A stretch of DNA of 64,000 nt from DASQEH01 sp963765725 (GCA_963765725.1 CAVXXI010000001.1:248001-312000); one strand, 5' to 3'. Shown: positions 17,276 to 25,452, numbered from the stretch's first letter. Notes: generated from the sequence alone by a model not told the origin. Numbers and translations: made by a program.

Positions 17276-18745
17276 TCAGGCGGCTTGGTCTCGGGCCGCC
17301 AGCGCTCGGCGGAGCCGTTGCTGTGGGCTGAGCCACGCTGGGAGGTCGAGCGGGCCGTCGAGCTCACCTGGCGGACCGGTCCCGTAGCCCGTCGCCGGTG
17401 GTGGCAGGGAGGTGTATCGGTGTCCGGTCGGGGTCTGCCAGGTGACGGCGCCGTCGGCGTCGCCGGTCACCCGCCAGCCGGGATGGTGCTTGGCGAGATG
17501 AGAGCGGACGCACAATCCGTGAATGTTGTCGCGGGTCGTGAGGCCGGCGTCCGCCCGAGCCTGGATGTGGTCGAGGTGCTGGATGCGGGCCTCACAGACC
17601 GGCAGCCGGCACCGCCGGTCGCGGCAAGAGACCGCATGCGCGAGGGCGGGGCTCGGCGTGTAGCGCGTCGGGTCGGCGACGATCGTCGCGCCGGTGACCG
17701 GATCGCAGAGCAACCGCCGAAGAGTTGGGTCGCCGCCTGCGATGATCCGCTGCGCTGTGCCCGGCGTGATCGCGCCGTAGCCGTCGAGCCATCCAGGCCT
17801 CGAATCCAGTCCGAGCAGACTCGACAACGAGATCACGACAGACACCGATACCGGCCTCGCCGGCGTCGACGAGTGCTCTGGCGCGTCACCGTCGTCTTGT
17901 CCACCCGTGGTCGAGGATCGCGGTGTTGGCTCGGGGAAGCGCAGCATGATGTCGACGAAGTTGTCGCATCGCAGCTGGTCGAGGCTGTCTGGAGCGCCGG
18001 CCCGGCGTGCCCTCCGGGCGGCGTCGTCGCAACGGGTGAATGCACGCATCGCATCGTCGGCGGGGAGCACCGCCCCGAAGAGGGCCAGCCCGTCGTCGAG
18101 CGGCTTGAGATACACGCGCCGCTCGGCGACGGCTCGGGCCGCTGCGTTCTCGGCGTAGTCATCGGCCTCACTGACGCGCGCCCGCGCGGCTGCGATCGCC
18201 CGTCCGGCGGGCTGCTCGACGGCGTCCGACGTCACGGCCTCGTCGATCGTGATGCGGGCGCCGTCGGGGAGCTTGCGCGTTGCTTGAGCGACCATCGAGG
18301 CGACGAAGGCACTCACTTGACCGAGCTCGAGAGCTTCTCGTAGGTCGCGATGAACGCGGTGCAGGTCACGGGCAAGGGTCAACTGCTGCTGGGCGCGAGT
18401 GACCGAGATGTTGAGCGCCAGCGCGATCTCCTCGGCGGCGAACCTGCCGGCCTCGGTCTCCAGACCTCGCTTCAGCCGTCGCAGCGCCGCCCTCTCCGCC
18501 GGTGGACGCCCGGCCCACGACGCCTCCACACCGCTCGCCAGAGCTGAGTCCGCGTCGACCCGGGCCTCCTCGAACCGGCGCAGGGTATCGAGCCGCTGCG
18601 ACTCCACCCACGCTGCGACCCGCTCCCAGGCCATGGCCTGGTCGATCAGCTCGACGGCGGCCGCCGCGGCACTGTCGGCCTCGGGCCAGGCCTGGGCGGC
18701 AATCAGGTCAGCCACCAGCTGCGCGTCGGGATATCTATCGAACAT
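17276..18745 (-). CDS. DUF222 domain HNH endonuclease (13E12-like family)
   Basis: A 489-residue protein of the actinobacterial DUF222/13E12 repeat family. The N-terminal DUF222 part (about 20-300) is mostly helical. The C-terminal HNH nuclease (about 385-440) has CRDRRCRLPVCEAR, then HLDHIQARAD, RDNIHGLC and RSHLAKHHPGW, so the metal-binding and catalytic residues appear intact. I chose the ATG at 18743-18745; the frame is open upstream to 19057 but that part is not family-like. A LexA-like box overlaps this start codon. The gene is convergent with rho and sits between rho and rpmE, which are near neighbours in related genomes, suggesting insertion. Biological role is unknown. Confidence 0.85.
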   Translation of the reverse strand: MFDRYPDAQLVADLIAAQAWPEADSAAAAAVELIDQAMAWERVAAWVESQRLDTLRRFEEARVDADSALASGVEASWAGRPPAERAALRRLKRGLETEAGRFAAEEIALALNISVTRAQQQLTLARDLHRVHRDLREALELGQVSAFVASMVAQATRKLPDGARITIDEAVTSDAVEQPAGRAIAAARARVSEADDYAENAAARAVAERRVYLKPLDDGLALFGAVLPADDAMRAFTRCDDAARRARRAGAPDSLDQLRCDNFVDIMLRFPEPTPRSSTTGGQDDGDAPEHSSTPARPVSVSVVISLSSLLGLDSRPGWLDGYGAITPGTAQRIIAGGDPTLRRLLCDPVTGATIVADPTRYTPSPALAHAVSCRDRRCRLPVCEARIQHLDHIQARADAGLTTRDNIHGLCVRSHLAKHHPGWRVTGDADGAVTWQTPTGHRYTSLPPPATGYGTGPPGELDGPLDLPAWLSPQQRLRRALAARDQAA

Positions 18746-18753
18746 GTGATCGA
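18738..18753. promoter_or_regulatory. LexA-like (SOS box) site overlapping the HNH start codon
   Basis: The plus strand reads TCGAACATGTGATCGA. The actinobacterial LexA consensus is TCGAAC-N4-GTTCGA, so this matches 11 of 12 fixed positions. The HNH start codon lies inside the box. Members of the 13E12 family are known LexA targets in Mycobacterium tuberculosis, which supports the reading. Binding itself is inferred. Confidence 0.6.
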
Positions 18754-18758
18754 ATATA
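18753..18758 (-). promoter_or_regulatory. Possible -10 element for leaderless HNH transcript
   Basis: On the minus strand TATATT ends 7 nt before the HNH ATG, the distance expected when transcription starts at the A of the start codon. A clear -35 is not visible. Leaderless transcripts are common in actinobacteria. If right, LexA bound at 18738-18753 would cover the start point. Confidence 0.4.
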
Positions 18759-19051
18759 TGACAGGCCTCCGACAGTTTTCGGCTCCAGACAATGCGGTGG
18801 GCGATTCGAGGCGGTCGTGATCGAACAGCTCGGCGGTCCGCTAGGCGGAGCGGCGTACCTCGTCGAGCCGAGCCGCGCCCGCGCACACCGGTTGGGTTTC
18901 GGTCAGCCACTGAAGGTCGCGGCGCACGCGGGGGAGAACCTGCCGTGCGCTCGTCTGATCTCCTCGCTGCCGCTGCATTCCGCTCGCCCGCCCCTCCTGG
19001 GACGCGTTGTCTTGAAGATATGCGACTGCTCGCGGGGGACTGCTCAGGCGG

Positions 19052-19183
19052 GGACATACCTGCCTACTCGACCCGACATGCACGGCCTCTCGATCGAACG
19101 TTCCTGACCGCTCGACCGGACATTCGTGACCGCTCGAGCGGACATTCGTGACCGCTCGAGCGGACATTCGTGACCGCTCGGCG
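19052..19183 (+). repeat. 22-bp tandem repeat array (locus A)
   Basis: Six contiguous units of exactly 22 bp. The last three are nearly identical, with core ATTCGTGACCGCTCGAGC; the first three are diverged but keep the period and the CTCGA end. There is no spacer between units, so this is not a CRISPR array. The period is not a multiple of three and it is outside genes. The same repeat family occurs at 48.5 and 49.1 kb around a transposase remnant. Confidence 0.85.
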
Positions 19184-19323
19184 GGCGGGCGATGCCCCCG
19201 GAATTCCACCGACCGGATTCGCGTTACAGATCCTGTCGGTGGCACACTGACTAGTCGGCTCCGGTTCACGCTCTGCGGTTATGCGAGCGACCCGGCGGCC
19301 CTGAGACGAGTAAGGACGCACAC

Positions 19324-19563
19324 ATGAAAAAGGACATCCACCCCGCGTACGTCGAGACCCAGGTGACGTGTACGTGCGGCAACACGTTCACGACCCGGAG
19401 CACGGCGACCAGCGGGTCCATGCACGCTGACGTGTGCTCGAACTGCCACCCGTTCTACACGGGCAAGCAGAAGATCCTCGACACAGGTGGCCGCGTGGCC
19501 CGCTTCGAGGCCCGTTACGCGAAGAAGACGGCCGCCCCGAAGAAGGCAGCCGAAGCCAAGTAG
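19324..19563 (+). CDS. rpmE: Ribosomal protein L31, zinc-binding type
   Basis: A 79-residue large-subunit protein. It starts MKKDIHPAYVETQVTCTCGN and has the zinc ligands CTC (16, 18) and CSNC (38, 41), so it is the zinc-containing C+ form. A Lys/Ala-rich tail (APKKAAEAK) extends the usual length by several residues, as in other actinobacteria. The ATG at 19324 has a GTAAGGA ribosome-binding site. It precedes prfA, separated by a hairpin. Confidence 0.96.
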   Translation: MKKDIHPAYVETQVTCTCGNTFTTRSTATSGSMHADVCSNCHPFYTGKQKILDTGGRVARFEARYAKKTAAPKKAAEAK

Positions 19564-19570
19564 CTACCCC

Positions 19571-19607
19571 GACGCCGGCCCCCGCGATGACGCGGCGGGC
19601 CGGCGTC
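19571..19607 (+). terminator. Hairpin between rpmE and prfA
   Basis: GACGCCGGCC (19571-19580) pairs perfectly with GGCCGGCGTC (19598-19607); an inner CCGCG/CGCGG stem extends the structure. TTCGTT follows. It starts 8 bp after the rpmE stop and ends 29 bp before prfA, so it probably ends most rpmE transcripts and lets some continue. Confidence 0.7.
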
Positions 19608-19636
19608 TTCGTTGTGCGGAGCAAGGAAGGCTCACG

Positions 19637-20719
19637 ATGTTCGACAGCGTCGACAGTCTCGTAGCCGAGCACGCCGCGATCGAGGAGCAGCTCGGGCAGC
19701 CCGACCTGTTCGCCGACCCGGTGCGTTCCCGCACGCTCAACCAGCGCTACTCGGTCCTGACGGCCGTCGTCCGCGCCTACCACGAGTGGCAGCAGACCGT
19801 GGGGGACATCGAGGCTGCGCGGGAGCTGGCGGCCGAGGACGAGGCGTTCCTCGCCGAGGCCGAGCGCCTCGACGGGCGCCGCCTCGAGCTGGAGGAGCGC
19901 CTGCGGCACCTGCTCGTGCCGCGCGACGCCGTCGACCTGAAGGACGCCCTGCTCGAGATCAAGGCGGGGGAGGGCGGCGAGGAGTCCGCTCTGTTCGCGG
20001 GCGACCTGCTGCGGATGTACGAGCGGTACGCCGAACGCCGGGGCTGGAAGGTCGAGGTGCTCGACGAGACTCCCAGCGACCTCGGCGGTGTGAAGAGCGC
20101 GACGGTCGCGGTCAACGCGAAGGGGACATCGGAGCCCGGCGAGGCGCCGTACGCCCTGCTGAAGTTCGAGGGGGGCGTACACCGCGTGCAACGCGTCCCC
20201 GTCACCGAGTCGCAGGGTCGGATCCATACGTCGGCCGCCGGCGTGCTGGTGATGCCGGAAGCCGAGCCGATCGACGTGACGCTCGACGAGAACGACCTCC
20301 GCATCGACGTCTTCCGGTCTTCCGGTCCGGGCGGTCAGAGCGTCAACACCACCGACTCCGCCGTGCGGATCACGCATGTGCCCACCGGGATCGTGGTGTC
20401 GTGCCAGAACGAGAAGAGCCAGCTGCAGAACCGCGAACAGGCGATGCGGGTGCTGCGGGCTCGGCTGCTCCAGCTGGCCCAGGACCGAGCCGACGCCGAG
20501 GCCTCCGACGCACGCCGCTCGCAGGTCCGTACCGTCGACCGGTCCGAGCGGATCCGCACGTACAATTACCCCGAGAACCGCATCACCGACCACCGCGTCG
20601 GGTTCAAGGCGCACAACCTCGACCAGGTGCTCGACGGCGACCTGCAGGCCGTCGTCGACGCCTTGGTCGCCGCCGACCTCGAAGATCGTCTCGCAGCCGT
20701 CGAGTCCACCTCGACGTGA
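19637..20719 (+). CDS. prfA: Peptide chain release factor 1
   Basis: A 360-residue class I release factor that reads UAA and UAG. The catalytic GGQ is at residues 232-234 in SSGPGGQSVNTTDSAVRITH. The N-terminal coiled-coil domain and the C-terminal RIRTYNYPENRITDHRVGF are normal. The start ATG at 19637 follows GGAAGG. PrmC, which methylates the GGQ glutamine, is encoded next with a 4-bp GTGA overlap. Confidence 0.96.
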   Translation: MFDSVDSLVAEHAAIEEQLGQPDLFADPVRSRTLNQRYSVLTAVVRAYHEWQQTVGDIEAARELAAEDEAFLAEAERLDGRRLELEERLRHLLVPRDAVDLKDALLEIKAGEGGEESALFAGDLLRMYERYAERRGWKVEVLDETPSDLGGVKSATVAVNAKGTSEPGEAPYALLKFEGGVHRVQRVPVTESQGRIHTSAAGVLVMPEAEPIDVTLDENDLRIDVFRSSGPGGQSVNTTDSAVRITHVPTGIVVSCQNEKSQLQNREQAMRVLRARLLQLAQDRADAEASDARRSQVRTVDRSERIRTYNYPENRITDHRVGFKAHNLDQVLDGDLQAVVDALVAADLEDRLAAVESTST

Positions 20720-21624
20720 CGGAGCAGAACCGCTGGAGCGTCGTGCGGGAGCTGCTCGCCGGCGCGACGCAGCGCCTGCTCCAGGCGGGCGTGGAGTCAC
20801 CCCGCCACGACGCGGAGACGCTGCTGGCGTGGGCCTTGGGCGTTCCGCGCCAGGAGCTGGGGACGGCCGGAGCGCCCACGCCGGCACAGACCGACGCGTT
20901 CGCCGCCGCGCTGGCGCGGCGCTCGGCGCGCGAGCCCCTGCAGCACATCACCGGAACCGCCGGGTTCCGCTATCTCGACCTCGAGGTCGGCCCTGGTGTC
21001 TTCGTGCCCCGCCCCGAGACCGAGGTACTGGCTGGTGAGGCCGTGGCAGAGCTGCGGGCCCTCGTCGCAAAGGGGGTGGCCGAGCCTCGCGCCGTCGACC
21101 TGTGTACGGGTTCTGGAGCGGTCGCAGCGGCGCTCGCGTCGGAGGTGCCCGAGGCCCGAGTCACCGCCGTGGAGCTGTCGCCCGAGGCGTGGGCGTTCGC
21201 GGTCCGCAACGCAGGGCCGTACGGCGTCGACGTCCGGCTCGGAGACATCGGCAACGCGGTCGACGACCTCGCAGGGCAGGTCGAGGTCGTCACGGCCAAC
21301 CCTCCGTACATCCCGCTCGAGGCGTTCGAGTCCGTCGCCGCGGAGGCGCGCGACTTCGAGCCTCCGCTGGCGCTGTGGTCGGGAGAGGACGGTCTCGACG
21401 CAATCCGCTCGGTGGCGGAGGTGGCGGCTCGCCTCCTCGTCGACGGCGGCTTGGTGCTGTGCGAGCACGCGGACTCCCAGGGCGAGGCAGCGCCGGGGGT
21501 GTTCGCGGCAGCGGGTCACTGGCATCAGGTGCGCGACCACGCCGACCTTTCCGGCCGGACACGCTTCGTCAGCGCGCGGCGGGCTCCCCGCCGGTCAGGA
21601 TCGGCTGGCACGATAGCCGTGTGA
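20716..21624 (+). CDS. prmC: Release factor glutamine methyltransferase
   Basis: A 302-residue SAM-dependent enzyme that methylates the GGQ glutamine of release factors. The substrate motif NPPY is at residues 194-197 (VTANPPYIPL). The SAM-binding loop is VDLCTGSGAVAAALA at about 127-141. The N-terminal helical domain has SPRHDAETLLAWALG. The start is GTG at 20716, overlapping the prfA stop. The stop in turn overlaps the next gene's GTG by 4 bp, so the chain is coupled. Confidence 0.95.
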   Translation: MTEQNRWSVVRELLAGATQRLLQAGVESPRHDAETLLAWALGVPRQELGTAGAPTPAQTDAFAAALARRSAREPLQHITGTAGFRYLDLEVGPGVFVPRPETEVLAGEAVAELRALVAKGVAEPRAVDLCTGSGAVAAALASEVPEARVTAVELSPEAWAFAVRNAGPYGVDVRLGDIGNAVDDLAGQVEVVTANPPYIPLEAFESVAAEARDFEPPLALWSGEDGLDAIRSVAEVAARLLVDGGLVLCEHADSQGEAAPGVFAAAGHWHQVRDHADLSGRTRFVSARRAPRRSGSAGTIAV

Positions 21625-22412
21625 CGACCATCTACTCCCTGAACGACCCGGCCCGCCGCTCCGAGGGGTTCGCCGAGGCGAAGGAGGCGCTGACGTCCGG
21701 CGCCCTCGTCGTCATGCCGACCGACACCGTGTACGGGATCGCCGCCGACGCGTTCGACGCCGCGGGCGTGCGCCGGCTGCTCAGGGCCAAGGGACGCGGC
21801 CGGAACATGCCCACACCTGTGATGATCGGCTCCGGCGACACCATGCGCGCGCTCGCGACCAGTCTGACCGCGGAGACCCGCGAGCTCGCCGCCGCGATGT
21901 GGCCGGGCGCGCTGACCATCATCTGCCGCCAGCAGCCCAGCCTGCGCTGGGACATCGGTGACAGCCGCGGCACCGTCGCCCTGCGCGTGCCCGCGCACGA
22001 CGACGCGATCGACCTGCTGCTGGACAACGGGCCGCTTGCGGTCAGCTCGGCCAACACCACGGGCATGCCGCCGGCGACCACGATCGCGGAGGCAGAGGGG
22101 ATGCTCCAGGAGACGGTCGACGTCTACCTGGACGGCGGGCCCACTCCCGGGCCGACGCCGTCGACCATCGTCGACGCGACCGGGTCGGTACTCCGCATCG
22201 TCCGGGTGGGCGTGATCAGCGTCGCTCGGCTTCGCGAGATAGTGCCCTCGATCGAAGCACCGGAGGACCTCGACGCGCCCGAGGTGTTCGAAGGGTTCGC
22301 CTCGCCGGAAGAAGATGGTGACGGCGAGCCGTCCGAGCAGTCGCCGATCCCGGAGCAGACACTGCCCGAGGCGTACGACAGTGACGACGGCCCGAGGCCG
22401 CCCGGAGACTGA
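21621..22412 (+). CDS. L-threonylcarbamoyladenylate synthase (Sua5/YrdC family)
   Basis: A 263-residue protein of the Sua5/YciO/YrdC family, which makes threonylcarbamoyl-AMP for the t6A modification at position 37 of ANN-decoding tRNAs. The N-terminal part has ALVVMPTDTVYGIAADAFD, then RLLRAKGRGRNMPTPVMIG and PLAVSSANTTGMPPATT, all typical ligand-binding motifs. An acidic tail of about 55 residues (EAPEDLDAPEVF to DGPRPPGD) follows the catalytic domain and looks disordered. GTG start at 21621; 1-bp overlap with wecA. Confidence 0.93.
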   Translation: MTTIYSLNDPARRSEGFAEAKEALTSGALVVMPTDTVYGIAADAFDAAGVRRLLRAKGRGRNMPTPVMIGSGDTMRALATSLTAETRELAAAMWPGALTIICRQQPSLRWDIGDSRGTVALRVPAHDDAIDLLLDNGPLAVSSANTTGMPPATTIAEAEGMLQETVDVYLDGGPTPGPTPSTIVDATGSVLRIVRVGVISVARLREIVPSIEAPEDLDAPEVFEGFASPEEDGDGEPSEQSPIPEQTLPEAYDSDDGPRPPGD

Positions 22413-23560
22413 TGCGCGAATACCTGCTGATCTTCCTCGTCGCCCTGGCGGTCACCTACCTGCTGGCCGTCCTGGCGCGCGAGCTGGCCATGCGGACCGG
22501 GGCCTTCGCGCGGGTACGGGACCGCGACGTGCACGAGATCCCGATCCCGTATTTCGGTGGCGTCGCCATGATGGGCGGACTGGTGGCGGCGTACGTCGTC
22601 GCCGTCCACCTCCCGCTCCTGCGCAGCTCGCCCAGTCACGTGGTGATCTTCCACGACACCCGGGCGATCCTGGTCGGGGGCGCCATCATGTGCCTGGTCG
22701 GCGTCCTCGACGACCTCTTCGAGCTCGATGCGCTCACGAAGCTCGTCGGCGAGGGGCTGGCGGCCGCCGTGGTCGTCGTCCAGGGTGTCGAGATCTTCTG
22801 GATCCCGCTGCCCGGCCGTGGGTCCCTGCCCGCCTTCTCGCTCGGCGGCTCGCAGGCCGCCCTGCTCACGATCCTGCTCATCGTGGCCACGGTCAACGCC
22901 GTCAACTTCGTCGACGGCCTCGACGGACTCGCCGCGGGTGTGGTCGGCATCGGAGCCATAGCGTTCTTCACGTACTCGGTCCTGCTCGTCTTCGTCAACC
23001 AGGTCGAGGGCGGTACGACGGCGGCGATCCTCACCGCAGCGCTCGCCGGCGTCTGCGTCGGGTTCCTTCCGCACAACTTCTTCCCGGCACGGATGTTCAT
23101 GGGCGACTCGGGAGCGCTGCTGATCGGGTTCATGCTCGCCTGCTCGACGATCAGCCTGACCGGCCAGTACCCCGCCTCACGGATCTCGCAGGGGGTCTTC
23201 GGCGCGACCGCGAGCCTGCTCCCGGCGATGCTCCCGCTCCTGCTGCCCTTCGCCGTCCTCCTCGTCCCCTTCGTCGACCTGGTCCTGGCGGTGATCCGCC
23301 GGACCCGCGCCGGGCTCTCGCCGTTCGCCCCGGACATGAAGCACCTCCACCACCGCCTCCTCGAGATGGGGCACTCCCAGCGCCGCGCGGTCATGGTGAT
23401 GTACCTGTGGGCCGGGCTGGTGGCCTTCGGGTGCGTGGTGCTCAGCCTGTTCTCGGGCTGGTGGTCCCTCGCCGGGCTGACGACGATGACAGCGACCGCG
23501 CTCCTGCTGACCTTCGGCGTCCCCGGGCACGAGGGGATCATCTCTGCCGAGGACGCCTGA
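22412..23560 (+). CDS. wecA: Undecaprenyl-phosphate GlcNAc-1-phosphate transferase family protein
   Basis: A 382-residue integral membrane protein of the MraY/WecA family, which links a sugar-1-phosphate to a polyprenyl phosphate lipid at the membrane. About 10 or 11 hydrophobic helices are evident. Catalytic loops are present: VLDDLFELDALTKL, NAVNFVDGLDGLAAGV, PHNFFPARMFMGDSG and the His-rich loop KHLHHRLLEMGHSQRR. In actinobacteria this gene, next to the atp operon, is thought to start arabinogalactan or teichoic-type polymer synthesis. The sugar cannot be fixed from sequence alone. ATG at 22412 overlaps the previous stop (TGATG). Confidence 0.9.
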   Translation: MREYLLIFLVALAVTYLLAVLARELAMRTGAFARVRDRDVHEIPIPYFGGVAMMGGLVAAYVVAVHLPLLRSSPSHVVIFHDTRAILVGGAIMCLVGVLDDLFELDALTKLVGEGLAAAVVVVQGVEIFWIPLPGRGSLPAFSLGGSQAALLTILLIVATVNAVNFVDGLDGLAAGVVGIGAIAFFTYSVLLVFVNQVEGGTTAAILTAALAGVCVGFLPHNFFPARMFMGDSGALLIGFMLACSTISLTGQYPASRISQGVFGATASLLPAMLPLLLPFAVLLVPFVDLVLAVIRRTRAGLSPFAPDMKHLHHRLLEMGHSQRRAVMVMYLWAGLVAFGCVVLSLFSGWWSLAGLTTMTATALLLTFGVPGHEGIISAEDA

Positions 23561-23882
23561 CAGACGGAGCCCGGCGAAGACCGTGGAGGCGTCCGCTACG
23601 CTGTCGCCCTCCGCTCGCTCCGGTGGCGCGCCGTGCTGCCCTCTGGCAGTCTGCACTTAGCATTCACAAGGACTTTGTGCTATTTTTCACAAGCAGGAGG
23701 AATGAAGTTCGAACTCCTGCTCGAGACGTTGACCACCCCGAGCGATCGAGGAACGGCCGCCATCATGACGACCACAGCCCCGTACCACGTCCCGGTTTCA
23801 GCCTGCGCCTGCGCAGGCCCTGACACCCGCAGCCGCGTGCCCGCTCCAGACGTGGTCCACCAGTGCACCGGGAGCGGTTCGG
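23561..23882. other. Upstream region of the atp operon
   Basis: 322 bp between wecA and atpZ. It includes an A+T-rich island unusual for this genome (23650-23700), with CACAA-GGACT-TTGTG at 23665-23679 followed by CTATTTTT, so either a terminator for the wecA chain or a promoter. A small open frame with a ribosome-binding sequence follows (separate entry). The atp promoter most likely lies here. Confidence 0.5.
23657..23686 (+). promoter_or_regulatory. Candidate promoter for the atp operon
   Basis: TTAGCA (23657-23662) and TATTTT (23681-23686) are spaced 18 bp, a possible -35/-10 pair, in the only clearly A+T-rich patch before the operon. The same bases could instead form the tail of a hairpin terminator for wecA; I cannot separate the two. 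Confidence 0.35.
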
Positions 23883-23896
23883 GTGGCAGGCGATGA
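23702..23896 (+). CDS. Possible small leader ORF before the atp operon (64 aa)
   Basis: An open frame starts with ATG at 23702, directly after AGGAGG (23695-23700), and runs for 64 codons to overlap the atpZ start (23883) by 14 bp. The spacing of one base between AGGAGG and ATG is too short for efficient initiation; a second in-frame ATG at 23765 would give 43 residues, including SACACAG. Composition is not obviously protein-like. It could be a translated leader or chance. Low confidence. Confidence 0.25.
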   Translation: MKFELLLETLTTPSDRGTAAIMTTTAPYHVPVSACACAGPDTRSRVPAPDVVHQCTGSGSGGRR

Positions 23897-24104
23897 GGAC
23901 CAGGATGCGGAGCTCGGTGCTTGGGAGCTGGTCGGGCTCGGCGGCTTCGTCGTCGGTTGCGTCGTGGCCGGTCTGGTCATCGGCTGGGCGGTCGACGACC
24001 ACTGGGACACCGCCCCGGTCGGGATCCTCGTCGGACTCGCGGTCGGCATCGTCGTCGGGATCGTCGGATCGGCGGTCCGGATCGCCGGCTACCTGCGGAG
24101 CTGA
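23883..24104 (+). CDS. AtpZ/AtpI-like small membrane protein
   Basis: A 73-residue protein with two hydrophobic helices (about 13-36 and 45-68) joined by WAVDDHWDTAPVG, the layout of the AtpZ family. AtpZ with AtpI assists assembly or ion supply of the F1Fo ATPase in other bacteria. GTG at 23883. It is the first confident gene of the ATP synthase group. Confidence 0.75.
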   Translation: MAGDEDQDAELGAWELVGLGGFVVGCVVAGLVIGWAVDDHWDTAPVGILVGLAVGIVVGIVGSAVRIAGYLRS

Positions 24105-24152
24105 CGGCGACGCCAGTACTCCGGTCGTGACGTCGCAGGAGGGGAGGCGCTC

Positions 24153-24545
24153 ATGAGCTCGTCCCTGGCCAGGGCCTTGTCGAGGCAGCGCAAGACCGTG
24201 TGGCTCGCCCTCGGCCTCTGCGTCGCGGCCGTCTGGATCAGCGCCCCGCTCGGCCGGTGGCCGGTAGGCGTGTTCTTGTCGATCGGCATCTTGCTGAGCC
24301 TGGCAAACCACGTGCTGACCGAGCGGACGCTGCTCACCTCGGTCGAGGAGGGCGACCTGCTGACTCGCAAGCAGTACGCCACCTCGTCGCTCGTCCGACT
24401 GCTGGGCGTCTCCCTGGTCGCGGTGGCGGTGACGGTAGCGTTCTGGCCGAACGGAGCGCTCGTCCTGTTCGGCCTCGCGCTCTTCCACCTGATCGTTCTC
24501 GTGGGTACCGGCATCCCGCTGCTGAAGGAGATCAAGAAGGCATGA
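24153..24545 (+). CDS. ATP synthase protein I-like
   Basis: A 130-residue membrane protein with four predicted helices (about 17-33, 37-53, 80-98, 102-122) and a short conserved polar loop ERTLLTSVEEGDLLTRKQ. Position and topology fit AtpI, which helps assemble the c-ring in other bacteria. The stop overlaps the atpB start by 4 bp (ATGA). Confidence 0.75.
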   Translation: MSSSLARALSRQRKTVWLALGLCVAAVWISAPLGRWPVGVFLSIGILLSLANHVLTERTLLTSVEEGDLLTRKQYATSSLVRLLGVSLVAVAVTVAFWPNGALVLFGLALFHLIVLVGTGIPLLKEIKKA

Positions 24546-25366
24546 GCGCTGCGCACGTCTTCACGGCGAGCACCGACATCAAGATCGGCGAGCACACGAC
24601 CTTCTCGTGGCTCGGGATGACCTTCAACTCCGACACGATCTATTCGACGCTGATCGCGGGAGCGGTCGTCATCGTCTTCGGCCTGGTCATCGCCCGCGGT
24701 GCCAGCGTCAAGCACCCGAGCAAGCCACAGCTGATCTGGGAATCGCTCGTCGGCTGGGTGACCGAGCAGGTGGAGTCGAACCTCGGTCGCGTCAACCCGT
24801 TCGTGATCCCGCTCGCCATCACGTTGTTCGCGTTCATCCTGATCGCGAACTGGCTCGAGCTGATCCCTACCGGTGACTGGTTGAAGTCGCCCACGTCGGA
24901 CGTCAACCTGACCTACGCCCTGGCTCTGCTCGTCATCGTCGGCGTCCACATCTACAGCGTGCGTCAACGCGGCGTGAAGGGCTACGTCCACCACTACTTC
25001 GAGCCCTACAAGGCGCTCTTCCCGATTCTGCTCATCGAGGAGATCGTCAAGCCGTTCACACTGGCGCTCCGGCTCTTCGGCAACATCTTCTCCGGCGGCA
25101 TCATGCTGGCGATCATCGGTCTGCTGCCGACGTGGATCCTGTGGGGGCCCAACGGCGTCTGGAAGCTCTTCGACCTGTTCATCGGGCTCATCCAGGCCTT
25201 CATCTTCGCGCTGCTGACCATCTTGTACTTCGGCATGGCGGGGGACACCCACGACGACGAGGCCCACGCGAGCAGCCCGCACGACGCAGTCGACACGTCC
25301 GGCACCGAGTCGGCCGTCTCGATGGAGTCACAGGCGAGAGGACCTCAGGTCGAAGCGGCACACTGA
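24542..25366 (+). CDS. atpB: ATP synthase Fo subunit a
   Basis: A 274-residue membrane subunit forming the proton half-channels against the c-ring. The essential Arg is in FTLALRLFGNIFSGG. Five or six membrane helices are evident, with the conserved IANWLELIPTG stretch before it. The ATG at 24542 overlaps the previous stop; a longer frame upstream is a shadow. The C-terminal tail of about 45 residues (from THDDEAHASS) is acidic and polar, longer than in many orthologs. Confidence 0.95.
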   Translation: MSAAHVFTASTDIKIGEHTTFSWLGMTFNSDTIYSTLIAGAVVIVFGLVIARGASVKHPSKPQLIWESLVGWVTEQVESNLGRVNPFVIPLAITLFAFILIANWLELIPTGDWLKSPTSDVNLTYALALLVIVGVHIYSVRQRGVKGYVHHYFEPYKALFPILLIEEIVKPFTLALRLFGNIFSGGIMLAIIGLLPTWILWGPNGVWKLFDLFIGLIQAFIFALLTILYFGMAGDTHDDEAHASSPHDAVDTSGTESAVSMESQARGPQVEAAH

Positions 25367-25452
25367 CAGCAGCACCGGCACGTGACCCGTACACAGACAC
25401 ACCCACACAAGGCGTAGGGCGTCGGTCCGACCGCCACGAGTAAGGGAGAGAA

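Larger units (their letters stand above)
18746..19323. other. Long gap between HNH gene and rpmE
   Basis: 578 bp without a supported gene. It holds the regulatory sites of the HNH gene at one end, a 22-bp tandem array in the middle (19052-19183), and an inverted repeat CCACCGAC (19206-19213) / GTCGGTGG (19235-19242) upstream of rpmE. The rpmE promoter must lie after the array. Frames crossing the region are shadows without start signals. Confidence 0.6.

Noticed and set aside
19052..19183. CRISPR array
   Set aside because: The 22-bp units touch each other without spacers, differ in sequence, and no cas genes are present.
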